Both the position numbers and the translations under genes were made by a program. Below, one piece after another: positions 1 through 20,180 of a stretch of DNA of 64,000 nt (positions are counted from its first letter, which is position 1; each line of letters opens with the position of its first letter). Source of the DNA: Rostratula benghalensis (Eukaryota > Chordata > Aves > Charadriiformes > Rostratulidae); contig VXAI01000013.1 of the NCBI GenBank assembly GCA_013399305.1, forward strand, positions 6,208,751 through 6,272,750, in the 5' to 3' direction. The notes under the pieces are model-generated. The model was not told where the DNA came from, did no database searches, and saw nothing but the letters and a program-made list of their open reading frames with translations.

Positions 1-6795
<6,795 letters not shown>

Positions 6796-6913
6796 CTTTT
6801 GTGTCTCCAGCTTCACAGGTTTTAAACACTGTCTGTGAAATTGCTGAGAGGTATTCATGAGACAGAGGCTGCAGGCCACAGGACTCCTCTGGACGAATTC
6901 GAGAACCACAGTC
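6796..6913 (-). CDS. CPED1: CPED1 coding exon, start of PC-esterase region
   Basis: This 118-base exon has a TTTTAATTCAG acceptor and an AAAG|GTTTGT donor. It gives 39 codons plus one base: DCGSRIRPEESCGLQPLSHE, YLSAISQTVFK, TCEAGDTK. Human CPED1 carries on from CGFVQ with DCGLLIHPEETCGLQPIS and ends SGDMKG before QWIVPC (remembered), so this directly follows exon 48632-48464 despite the 41.5-kb gap. Three cysteines here are conserved in the remembered human sequence and probably form disulfides in the lumen. The remaining G joins GG of the next exon as Gly. Confidence 0.94.
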
Positions 6914-7847
6914 CTGAATTAAAATGAAATATGTGAAAATGACAGCCATCTTTACCCATCCATAGGAAGTTGATATACTCTTCAAGGACATTTAAAGAGG
7001 AAAAAAAGTTATTTGGGGTTGGTTCTGCAATTCATTCATCCTTTGCTCTTCAATACACATTTTTAATATGAAATTTAGAACCCTTTTTCCATTCAGACAA
7101 TGGTTTCTAAGAAATTATCCCAAACCACAGTAAATGTACATAATACTAAATTTGCTAAATATATAATAAAATTTATTAATGCAAACATATATAACATTAA
7201 TGGAATTTCATACTGTCTCTACTTATCGTACAATCTCTATTTGTCCTCATCAATTTTGTATGCATATCTGCACTCATGTGGAATATATTTCTGTGAAGAA
7301 ATGCCCCGAATTAGGTTCAGGAGATACAGATGCATACAGGAAAAGAGAAAAAAAAAAAACAACAAGGGAAATATGTTTGAGCTAGTAGAGTGGTTACAAG
7401 AACTTACTAGGTGTACTCAAGGAAAGGATTTAATGTAAGTATAATCTTCTTCTGGGTAATTTCTCAAAAAAAAAAAAAAATTTGAATTGCACATTTCTTC
7501 ACCGAACTATGCTGATTACTATTTCTATTTTCTAAAAAGATAATTAATTTGGCAACTGTCATGTAATATTATTCACTGTTTCAATGAAATTATGCTGTAT
7601 CTAGGATGCTCTGCCTAAACAGGACCAATGAGCAAATGGCAGTTATGTCCTAATATTCTCAAGGTAAAACTTGACGGTAGGGTATATGCCATGGATATAG
7701 GTGGAGCTATGAATCCATCCTGGAATTTATTAAATACTAGTGGGTCTTGATTACATGGTCAAAAGACAAAAAGAAATAGTTGTCTCACAATCATTCTGAT
7801 GCTATTAAACTCTATGGTGGGGAAAAAAAATTAAATAAAAGACATCT

Positions 7848-7885
7848 TTCCACTGACTTCAGAGGGTTAAGGTCATTTTTGTGCA
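7848..7885. repeat. Possible trace of ancient amniote palindromic repeat
   Basis: Contains CCACTGACTTCAGAGGG, similar to the CCATTGACTTCAATGGG core seen in an old dispersed repeat of birds and reptiles. Too short to be sure. Confidence 0.25.
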
Positions 7886-10800
7886 CAGAAAATCAGAGAA
7901 ATGGTAGATAGGTGTGCATTCTTTTTATACTGTTGTCCTGTTCTCTGCTTAACACTCAATAACTTGGGAAAGCTGTCGTGACAAAATGAATGGCTAGGTA
8001 TCTTCTAGTGTTAAACTGTGATGTCCTGGAACCTCTGGGTCTGGACACACTGTGCAGCTATTTGACAGTATTACTTCAACTAACCTTTCCATCAGAAAGC
8101 TCCTACCTTGCAGTAAAACAATCTGCACAGGCCTTCACAAGAAAGCCTGAAATTCCTGAATGTGCTGCCATTGCTCTCAACATAGTGCCATAAAATAACT
8201 TAACAGGGATTTTCTTGTTCATACCCAAAGTATGTGTTTAAACAAACAAAATTTGATTTTAATTGCATTCCTTGGACAATATCATTAACAACAGTTTCGT
8301 GAGGCTGGTTTATTACTAATCACAATCAATCTGCAGGTCAAACTACATCACTGATTCCCTTTGACTTTGTTGTCTTTTCCAAGACATGCAAACCATGAAT
8401 TTTAAAAGACATTGCTTTATACGTAACTCACATCTCAAACTATAGGGTCATGAGAGACTGTGAATCACTAAACAAGCCTTATTTGTTTCATCTTTACTTC
8501 TGTGGGAGACTAATCCTTTATCATCTTTGACATATTAATATAATGTGCAAAATGAATCTGCGATGGCTACAGATTTACCGCCAATGTATGGCTCATTAAG
8601 GGCTTTTCTAACTGCCTGCAGATTTTTTAAAGTTTTCTTCAGGTGCTGCAGTGACATGACATCCCTCTTGCCTTGCCCAAAGATGAAACATCTTGTGATC
8701 TTAATTATGTTTACAAAAGATCACTCATGGCACAGATGAGAGCCAGACATGTAAACTTAAATGATAGCTGTGTCTGCATCTGTTCTCCCTGCAAACCTTC
8801 ATTTTTAGGAGGCAGACATAAAAAGACCCTTGAAATGTCTGGACTAGAATCAAAAGAAAAATTCCCCTGCATTGTGTACTTCAGTGCACAGTTAGAATCG
8901 ATTCTTTATAAGATTAGCTTGGCATTTTATTATTAAACTTTCTTTTATCTTTACAGAAGATTTTCTGTATACCAGCAAATAAAAGAGGAATAAAGCTTTC
9001 CTCTGTACATCTAGATAGCTTTCAGTCAACATCAGTTGATACTTAAAGAGTGAACATTTATGTAGTCCATCATCTGCTGTGTGAAATGAGAATTTTTTTT
9101 TTTGTTCTAGCCACACCACAGCAAACTTAATTCTTCATGAAGTTTTTAGCCTTTAAGAGATCATGCAGGTTTTTTGAGATTGCTAATTTACAGGGTTTTT
9201 TTCAAATTTTGAATTTGGAGCTATTAATGCCTAAGTTATTTAATTTATTTACAGTCCAGGTGCGGTATTTAATAAGAATCTTATTTGTTTAGCTCAGCTT
9301 TCAATGGCTGCACTGTATTTCCTTGCAATTACATCGATATGCATATGTATATACACACGTATTTCACTCAGGTGTACATAAATATTAAAAAAATAAAACA
9401 CCAGTTTTAAAATCATATTGAAATATGTTTGTTTGAGAGAGAGAGATAACCAAGGCATTATAAAGATGATCCACACTTATGCAGCTAATATCATGGAATG
9501 AATGTCATATATATAATACCATTGTAGTTGCAGTTATGTTTTAGATTAAGAGATCAAATTTAATTATTACTGGATTCTTAATTCCTGTTGTACCTTTTTG
9601 TTATGTCCACCCTAATGAAAGAATGATTACTCTGAAATTATGGTAATTGCCTACAGAATAACCCTGTAAGCTTCCACCAAACTGCAAGCAGCTAAAAGGA
9701 GAGAAGGTAAGAAGTCCACAGCTTTCCTAGAAGTCACATCGAATAGGGAGAAATTGTCCATCTGTGCTTGACTGAACAGTCAGTGCTCCAGCAGTAACAC
9801 AGCGCCACACCATAACAAAAATAAAGTTACTTTTAGCATCTACAGCCGCTGCTACCTATCAGCTCAAAAAGACATTTTAAAATAGGAAGGTAGGATTTTC
9901 AGATTTTTTTTCTGGAATAACCTGATTCTGTCCATTCAAAGTTGTTGCTAAAACTATCAGTTTCTGCAGAAGCAGACTTACGTTGATGAATTGAGTGCTT
10001 TTGAAATTCCCACTCAGGATGACTGTGTGTAGGCTCCACACTCAGCTTTCTCAGTAAAACCCTGCTTGCATTTGTATTAAAACCCCTAGCGACCAATGGG
10101 GATGGAAGGGAACACCTGATAACACAGATAGTTACTGCTTAGATGCTCAGGCCTGAAATTGCATTGAGCCCAAATCACTGATGACTATCCCCACCAGACT
10201 CATAAAGGATTAGTGTATCAGAATGTTTTAAACTAAACAACAAGAGAAAACTAACTAAGCTCACAGGTACTCATTTTAGAATTGCCTACAACCAACACAT
10301 AGCCAAACCCCTGCATCTTTTTAACATCCAGAGCCCACACATATCCGGGAACAGGTGGATGAGGTAAGGGTGGATGAGAAGGGAGGAAACCTCTCCATCC
10401 ATGGAGCTCTGACCCACAGTCTTTTGGTCAGCATTGTCCAGCAGCCTGGCAGGTCACCTAGCCACCTCCCCAACTGCATTGCAGACCTGCCTCATCTCAT
10501 GGTGCTGCCAGGACTGTCTTATTCCTTTTGACTGTTTACGTTTTAGACATGACAGAACAAAGCTTCCTGTGAAAGAGGTAATTTTGAACCCTTTTCTGTT
10601 GGCCTTTGCAGGCTCACTGACTTAAATTTATTTGATCTGGTTCTATTTGAGCTAACCCAAGTTTTTCCACAAAATCTTTTCATCTCTCTTTAGTCCATCT
10701 TTGTCTACTATTTTACACATTACTAAAACTGGATGAAAAGTGATTAAAAATGATGCTATGGAAGGAATTCTAATAAAATTAGTCAAAGAATGAGCTCATG

Positions 10801-13800
10801 AAATAGTGAAACTGTATCTTATTGCTAGGGAATAAATTGTGAGCAGATGGATTAGTTCCACTCTATCAACTTTATTAATATGGGAGTAATAAATGACGGA
10901 ACAGTTGGCATATTGACTCCTATTCAATCATCTCCCTCTGTCTGCCTGTATTATTCAGTGATACATGAACCTCCAAAGATTCAGAGGTTCAGGCTGTTTC
11001 AGTTCCACGCCAAAATTAACTAGATTGAACTGAAACTCCTGGGTGTACAAAATAGGTCTAGAAAGCTCTCACAAGGAGAGAGGCAGTCTCCCACGAAATT
11101 TCCATTCACTACTGCCGTTGGCTGGGAAACAATGACTATTATTATTCATCAAGCACTGTCTAAGACATAGATGAAGACATTGCCTACATCAAAAGACACA
11201 CAAATGCATTAAACAGAGAATATGGGATTAATGGGTTGAACTGATGGAGTAATGTGTCCGTGTGTTGCAGCTATGTTTTAAAGGAAAGAAACTACCACCG
11301 CTGTGTCTTGTAAGGAAACTAATGTGTTCCATCTGCAAAAATGGGATAATATTTCCCCAATGATCCCAAAGGCACTGTCACAAAAAACACGTGAAAACAC
11401 TGTGTGATGCTCAGTGTCATGGGGATCTGGTAGGGGCAATAAAAACACTTTAGAAGAGGAGTCTGGGCACTCACAGGGTTGGAACATGCAGTGCACAGAC
11501 ATCAGTAGGAGACTGGGAATGATATGAAAAGCTGAGATGCTGGCCATATTGTTAAGGCATGGTGGAGACATCAGAGAACAGTTTGAAATGTGGACAAAGT
11601 GCAGCCATGAGTCTAAATTGCTTTTAAGTTCTTATTAGTGCTTTTCATGTTGTTGCTATTGTCTTTAGAATACAAGCATACCACGAATTTTCTCTCTCAG
11701 TCACAAACCTGTGACAGAAGAATGTCATATCTACACCATATCTTTATGGTGTAGATCTGCTAAAGAGCTTTTGAAAATCCAAGTAGCTGCCTCTCTACAA
11801 AGGCAACTGCCTCAAAGCCCATCCAGATTATACAGGCACATAAATTTTGTCATGACACTAAAGCAGATGCAAAGTGACCTCCTCTGCACTGAGAACACTA
11901 ACCTCGTAGAAAGCTAAGAAATTTAAAACTTATTAGTATTTTCAGAAATAAACACTAATAAAAAGCAAATATTGCAAGTTTCATACCACATAATATTTTT
12001 TATGTATGTGGAAAGTATAAAAGAATTCAATCTATGAAGAATTCTAATTTGATTCCTTTTTACATCACATTTGATATTGCACATGATTTCAGCTAGATTC
12101 TCATACTGCCTTTCTGCTCCCAAATAGTCAATAGTTCAAAGTCCTGCATTTGTGAACCACAGAATGAAAGTATTCTTGAGGACTAAAAAGGATGACTCTT
12201 AATGTAGCAGACACTTGTCAATTATGATTCTGAAGAGCTCAGAGATGCAGCAGAATTAGTGGAAGTAAGACAGCTGAATGCGAAATCCAACTGTATTAAG
12301 AATAAAATATTGTAAACGTAAGTTTTTGAAAATATTTCAAAACTGTACCCGAAACTGCAACTAATGATATTTTTCCCAAGTAAGAATACTGACACATTCC
12401 AGCTTGTATCCTTTACAAACTAAAAATGCAAAGCAAGACATAAAAGGAATTAAAAGAATTTACTGTTTCTTCCTCCCTCAAAGTTAAGATAAAACAGAAA
12501 CAAAGAATAGCAGATAAAAAGAGGCTATTTTAGGTTCTGGTGTTTAGTTTAAAAGGTTCAGACAGTAATGTTTACCTGGAGACATTAAGAACTGCATCAG
12601 TTTTGGATTCTCTTAGTCCTCCTCTTTCCCTCTGTCTTTTCCCAGTGCAAGCTCTGAATGCAAATTGACTTGAATTTCGCTAAGTCTGCTATCTGAAAAT
12701 GGGCAATAGCTTGAGAAAACCAAGTGCTTTGACAGTGCAAGAAGTAAATATTTTATGTGATAAACAAAGGAATTATTAGGTATTTATGATTCTCTCTCAA
12801 TAACGTGGTGATATGGCCCTGACTGTTTCGCCTGGTAATTACTGTATTAGCTGGAAAATCCCACTGCCTTATGGCTATTTTTAAGGAGTATTCTCTTCTA
12901 CCTTCCCATGCTTAGGGTATATGGCACTCGTGGTTCATATTGCATAGAGATCTATATATACTCTGCACCTTCCTATGTGTAAGAAGCGCTTGAGCTCCAG
13001 CCTTGTCCCTCTGATTTTAGGCTGAAGACCTTTATATCACGGCCATGCTGAACACAGCAAAACTTCTCGGACTGAAAGTTAATCATTACATTCAGAATGC
13101 ATGAAAAGGTATGAGAGAAAGAATGAGTTGAAAGGCATTACTGTTCATTCATGAATTTTGAAATTGAAATACGCTGACAATGAATGCAATGCATTGAAAA
13201 TAGCATATGTTAGCCAAGGACTACATTTACATCTATACATCTGCTAAAGCTACTGTTAAAGCTGTTTTTCACAGGAAGTAAAGCTTGCCGATTTGAACTC
13301 AGTGTTTTGGAGTATACCATACCCAAACTACCTATTTCTCACTTTTAGCACATAATCCTGCAGACCTTGCAAGAACATCTAATAATTTTGTTTAGGGCTT
13401 GGGACATACAGATTTTAAGATTCCAAGGAGAGATTTAGGATGCTTGGGTCCAGTTCACAGCTCCGCTTCTTATTTTCTGTATCAGCTTTTGCAGAAGACT
13501 TGGACCTCCATCCAACACTATCCACTCCTGTAATGTATCATCTCAAACCCCTCACTCAGTTGCCACCATTCTCCCAAATGCCTAAGTTTCTTCTGGACAC
13601 AGGCAAAACCACTCAGCTGAGCTATGTTAGTCAGCTCCTTTAGCCCTAACGGAGTTCAAAAATCCCTCTGCCAACATTGCTTGATCTGATGGGTGTTCTC
13701 AGGACCTGCCACTGAGGGTGTGCAATGCACAGAACAATAACTGGTATTTTCTAGTAGAAAATTCCCTTGTGATATAGCAAAGTCAGTTTAAAGTCCCTCT

Positions 13801-16800
13801 TGAGATTGATTTGTAGCAGAGACTTCAGTTCAAGCTCCCAGCGTCTTCCCTCCAGTCAGTGGGCTATAGGCTCTTCTGGGCAGATCTGTCTCAGTCTCTC
13901 CCGAGGAAGTTGCTTGTATTTGCTTTGCACATACAATTAAATGCTGACTTGTAAAGAGCCTTGAACTGGCTTCACCCACAGACTAGATGTGTGTAAAAAA
14001 CAGAGGGTGAAACTTCAGGGAAGGAGCACCACCATGCTCCCTGTAAACTGTTACCTGAAAAAGGACCTTCTGAAGTAGGTGCTTAACTCCCTGAAAGAGC
14101 ACGGGGCAGTTCAAAGCAAAGCACAGGCTCTTCTATAACCCAAGACTGGACGTGTAACTCTCTGAGAAAGCACACTTAATACACATTCCTTTCATATGAT
14201 TTTCTGCTGGGCAATACATCTGACTCCCTAATCACTGTGCTGACTCTTATAGAAACTTGGTTTTACAATCTGAACTCTTCTAGTTCAAATTTAAAAAATG
14301 ATTGCACACAGACACTTTTTTTATGTGTGTGTGCTTTCTTTCCCCAGTTGTATCAGATGTTCTACTAAAAAAAATAATTAAGAAAAAAAAAATAAACCTT
14401 TCCCTGCAAGCTTTGCAAGCTTTACCTCACTAGCACTCCCTATGCAATGCACAAGGAGCCCAGTAACACTGCCTGGACACATTGTGCTTCCCTAGGTCTC
14501 AGGATGCTTAAATTTCTCTCTCCCCAACTAATTGCCTTAGAGTCTCCTGCACATTCCCCAAATATGAGAAAATGAATGCAATACTGATTTTTTTTTCCAG
14601 CAAAATATTCATGATAAATAGCAAGCTGGTAACTGCCAAGCAGATTGCAAAAAGAACTAAGTTCTGCAAGTTCAATTCATTACGAGCACTGATTTTGCTT
14701 CTTTTTTTTCTTCTAATTTAAAAAAAAATAAAAAATTGGAATGTTGGGATTTCCTTTCTTGGTCGAAATTGAGTTTAAATTGGCCCAAAGGATTAAAAAG
14801 GTGTTAGTGAGCCATAGACAGACTGACAACAAGATTTCAAGAACTTTTTACCTTGGGAAAGTAGAAAAAAAACAAAGGTAAGGAAATAAAAAATAAATAG
14901 ATTAAGCATATTCATCAAGAAAGCCAGAAAAGTTTATTACTCATGTTATGTCGGCTGCATGGTGTATTAAAATGTTTTTTGTTTAAGGAATTAGTGCACA
15001 TGCTGTTTTATACAGAAATTGTTTTCTGTGGCATCCTAGGTTTTGGAAAACACATCAGAGCCGTGCATGGTCTGGGGGAACACTGAGGAAGCCACTAATA
15101 GAGACTCAAAAAACACCAAATGGAAGACTTCTGAAGCCGTTTTCCCAAACAATGCCAAAAAACCCCACAAGTTCCTGCCTTTCATGTAAAGACAGAGTCT
15201 ACATATGTGTGGAGGCTTCAATCTAATGGAAAGCATGCTTGAATCTGGTGGACAACAGGAGGTATTTCCCTTTGTATATTCACAGTCTGTGCTGACGCAC
15301 ATGTTTGAAGAGCCCAAGCACACGGCCAGCTTCGTGCAGCCACGCACTTTGATGTCAGCTGGCTTTAATGGTGTCCCAGGGAACACACAGGGGCAGATCC
15401 TGAAAGCAGCTGTGTTGAAAACCAGAGCTGTTCCAGCCAGATCCTAAGAGCCAAACGTGCTCCTCTTCAAAAAGAAATACTCCTGATGAGATGACCTGTG
15501 CTTGCTCTCTGGGTGAGAGTGGCACAAATGGTTTGTCTGCTCAACACCCAGCCTGCACTGAAAAATATCACCCAGATAATAGACTGAGTTTTGCCATGGG
15601 ACCAGACCTGAACCCATGGATGGCCATTCTGTGGAAGGCCACCTCGGAGAATACTGCTGAGGAGCAGTAGTCCTGAAAGGTGCCAAGACCAAAAGAGGAA
15701 CGTGAAATAGATGTGTGCTGGTGGCAATGTCCCCATTCAGGGCAGGGATGATCCCTAACACCTTCTGCTTTGCTGGCAGCCCAGTGGGAAGCAGATTGTA
15801 GCAGCTGGCAGACCTACAAGCAGCAACCTCATCTTTCTGTATTTGGCTCTTTTTTAAAGTGACATTCAATGAAGGGACCATACCTGATAAAGGGTCCACC
15901 TCTGAGCCTATTCTGACCAAATATCAGACCCTTCTCTTTTTAAGACATTAGGTTGGTTGTTTAAGTGAGTCAAGAGACAGGTTCAAAGATCTTGAATGGG
16001 TACAAACATTTTATGACAAATATATTAGTGATGTAAAATTTAGAGTCTTGCTGCATGTACAAAGAAATGTGAGGGCTAAATCTAAGACTGTGTAAATGAC
16101 ACTAGAGAAAGTCTCAGTGCAAAGGTCCAAGACAGATGGACAGTGCCTGGATAGGTCTCCATTCCACACTATCCATAATTAAATTTGAAACTACTTATAT
16201 TCAGAAGGCTCGGTATAAGCCTATAGTAGTGCAGAAGAGAATACTATGACTTTTACTCTGTGTATGAAAGAGACTGAGAGAATGTGAAGATTTAAGAAGT
16301 GGTGGGGGTTTTTTTCTCCTTTCTTCCTCTTGAGTTAAAAGCTTCAGTAAAAATACAATACTTAAAAAGAAATCAGTCAACATCATTCAAGATTAAAGTT
16401 TCTTGGACAATGCACACAATGAAGACTATATCAAAACAGAAGAGATAAATGTATTTATAGACAATATCTGGTTATCATTTATGCTTCCCTTTTAGCACAC
16501 TGTGGCTTACCATGAAAAGAATGAAGTAATGAAGGACTGATTTGTCTTTGAAAACCAATACATATTTCATTCAAAAGAGCCTTTGAGCTAGAATATTTTC
16601 CTTGCTGTCTAATAACTATGTCCAGCACTAAATTTTACATATCCCTGGATACTCATTTAATATACACAGCTGGGAGACAGAAGTAAGACAGGCAAATCTG
16701 TTCTCCTAGATCACCTGCAAATCTGGCCACGTAGTAATTTATTTTCTAAATTATAATGGGGTCAAAACTGACTTTAATGAATTTGCTGCACACTTGCTGC

Positions 16801-19774
16801 TATAATCACAGAAGTGAATTTCACGGATTTTTATTAATCACGATCTTTTTCAAAAGATGCTGATTAAAGGTTTGCCTTCTGGTGCATAGCAGACTGAAAA
16901 TGCAGTCTCCTTACAGCTTGATGGCTTACTGAAGAGCAGACTGCATGCAGGTAGCTTTCACACATGGGCAGAAACAGATTGCATGCAGTTAGTGCCAAAT
17001 GAGCAGATTGAAGTTAGAATTCACCCGCTTTCTCCAACAGCCTGCTCGCAGTAATTTACTGCTGCACGTCCTTTTCTTTCAGCTAAAGTAATCAAGCAGC
17101 CACTAGTTGAACAAGGCCCCCCTCGCAAAAACTGACTAATTACTTCTGAAAACTGAATAATGTGCTTAGTGACAATGTTTATTCTACTGCATGAGGCATG
17201 ACAAGCGATGCTGAGCTGTAGCCTTGCTTTGGTCCACACTGAGATCACATTAGCACAGAGGTGAAGCACGGTGAAAATAGAAAAAAACCCCTCAAATTAA
17301 AAATTTAGGATCCTTCAATAATGTTTTAAAGTAGTTAACTGCAGCTTATTAATCACTCAAATTCCCCTGAAGTACAAAAACACTTTTGTACAGTAATTTT
17401 CTCACACTAATAGACAGACGTCTGGAAGATTTCTGTGATTCCCTTCAGGTCTGGGGAACAATGAGGCAGCCAGTGCAGCACTACAAACATGACTAGATCA
17501 AAATGACTCAGGTTGTTCCCCCCAAAATGTCAGAAACATGTTAATTATTGTTTTTCTTGCAAGGACAGAGGCTACACTTGGATCTGGGCAATGTTCCAGG
17601 CCCAGGCGGTGACCCAACTTACACTCGCCAAGATTCAGCAGTTCAAAGAAATAACTCTGCATAGAGCTAAGGACTCCTCCACCTTTCCTATGCATTTTGA
17701 GTCAGGCTATGAGGCATTTTATGTTTAACTTTCTTGTGTTCACTAATAAAATTAATTGCTGTAAATTTCAGTTTCTGGAGATGTGGAACAATTTTTTACT
17801 TCAGCAAAGTAAGCATGGGTACATTCACATCCCATAGTAATCCCTCCCACATTATAATTCACATTGTTTTACTGCCTGATGGGATTATTTGAGTACAGGC
17901 AATGCCCCCTGAGCAGCTCTGAAACCATGGTTTGGATTTTATCTTATTGTTTAAATATTTGTGCTTTGACAGATGAACAGCCTAGCTGATGGATTTCTGT
18001 TGGCCTGCACATACTCCTGTTTCTATTTTTCATCTTCCAGCTCTTCCTAGGTCCTGGAATTCCTAGATACTGGATATCTTGCAACAGGAATTTCACTTGG
18101 AGTGTTTGGTCAGTAGTAACTCAGCAAAACATCTGCACTGCAAATCCTGAACCAAACACGCAGCTCAGATTCTCTCCAGCATGTGTTGTTTTCCATGTGG
18201 CAAAGGGTGGCCAGAACTTGATGTGGACACTGAGACCCTGGCCTTGCTGCAGATTTGGCTGTTGTAGAAAACTAAAAGCATTTCCAGTTCAAATCAGACT
18301 TAGAGGATGCACTACAGACAACAGGACTGAGATAATGGAAGGGATTTATTCCAGCAAATATTAGGTTACAGTATATTATGATATAGCATACATTAGATAC
18401 CATTATATACCCAGTACACTGTAATCTATATTAGATACATGATAGTAATTTAACAAAGATTAAACTAAGTATTAGTGCAAGGATGCTGTCATTTTGCTTT
18501 TACTTCTCTTTAATTCCCTCCTTCCACATCCTTTCTACGGCCTTTTTATTATTTGACAACAGTGGAGGTTGTATAAACTTTACAGTCTTTCTTTATAGAA
18601 ATACACAGATGTGGAGTAATCTTGCTCTGCTGATTCTGCCACACTGATCTTTACCCTCCAGCTGCTAATACCCCCGTCTCTCATAAAAAGGGCAATTCTG
18701 CATGACTGAATCAGGGGAGGATACTTCTAGGAAAGTATTTATGTTTGATAACTTACTATTTCTTTTCATTATTTTCCTTTTATATTAGTAACACGAGGAA
18801 GATACTGAGAAAGCTTGAAAGAAGATAAGAAGAAGAAAAGGGAAAAGAGAATTATATAGGTTAAATAAATGGTAAATGAGTTTCATAGGGTACGTGGCTG
18901 TCTAGATGTGCCTAAACTTGTCTTCTATTTAGTTGAAAGCATTACACAGGAGAAAACAATTCAAGATTAGACTGTTAGTCTGAAAGCACTGCATTACTGT
19001 TTTCATATAGAGTGCACTAAATATCAAGTAGCAGATAAACTCTCGCTTACAATTTTGCACCGCAAACTGTTCATACAAATACTAATCTTAATGGACCAAC
19101 ATACTGAGGTTATGGCCTCAAGTACTCATTTTTGTACCCAACTAGATACAGCTTACATACATAAGTTTTTTCCAACAGAGCAATTCTTCTTGTCCTTCTT
19201 TTCTGAAGTACAAGCTCCTTATTTGAAGCTTTCCTCACACAGACAGTAATGGTATAAAAAATATGATGTCAAATCATGATATACTGTCAGAAAGATTACA
19301 AATGGAGCAAAAGCATGCTGATCATAACTTTATAGGGATTTTATCTGGAATAACTTGCCACTTGCAACATCCACATGTGCAGTGTTTAAAGGGTTGTCTG
19401 ACCACATGTTTTTGCTCCACATCTGTCAACTAAGAGCAGAGCTCTGTTTGCACAGTGTAGTGCTCTGAAACATTATGGCACTCCCATAGGTATTTCTGGT
19501 TTAAAAAGCAAGAAATAGGCTACCTTGAGGCTGTGGTATGTTCATCTGTTTTGTATAAGTTACAGTTCTAACACTCTTCATATTTTGTAAATTCTATTAG
19601 TTACTTCAGATGAGAAACGATAGAATTTCAAAATGAAAATACACTCCTAATCATTAATATAAACTGAGATCTATAGCTTTGACTCTTTCACATCATAATG
19701 ATTTGCCACAGTCAAAGAGCACATCTGATTTGTTTTACACCTCTGAAAAATGTACATCTTCTTCCATACAGTTC

Positions 19775-20180
19775 ACAGAATCACAGAGTCACAAAATCAT
19801 ACCGGTTGGAAAGACCTCAGGAGGTTTCTAATCTGACCCTTTGTTCCATGCAGACCCAGCTATGAGATCAGACCAGGTTGCTCAGGTTCGTTTGTCTGTT
19901 CTGGTCTTGAAAACCTCCAAGGGTGGAGCCTACACAAGTGCCTCCTGTCCTCAAAGTGAGAGGGGTTCTCCTAACATGCTCCCAGCCAGAATACGTCCCC
20001 ATTTCAACTCATGACCATCGGCTTTTGTTCTGCTATGCACATCTTTCATAAAGAGCCTGGCTCTCTCTTCTTGGCAACCTCCTCTTAGATATTGGAAGGC
20101 TGCTATTAATTCTCCCTGAAGCCCACACTCTGGGTTAAAAGACCATTATCTCCCTCAGCCTCTTCTCAGAAGGTAAGTGC
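19775..20180 (-). repeat. CR1 LINE 3' fragment
   Basis: Minus-oriented CR1 tail. It begins with the inverted 3' end (AGAATCACAGAGTCACAAAA), then GGTTGGAAAGACCTC, a TCTGACCC segment, the CAGGTTGCTCAG block, the TTGAAAACCTCCAAGGG block, and finally a CTCTTCTCAG segment. The order and wording fit the CR1 3' UTR. Divergence is appreciable, so this is an older copy than those at 48.9 and 53.7 kb. Confidence 0.85.
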
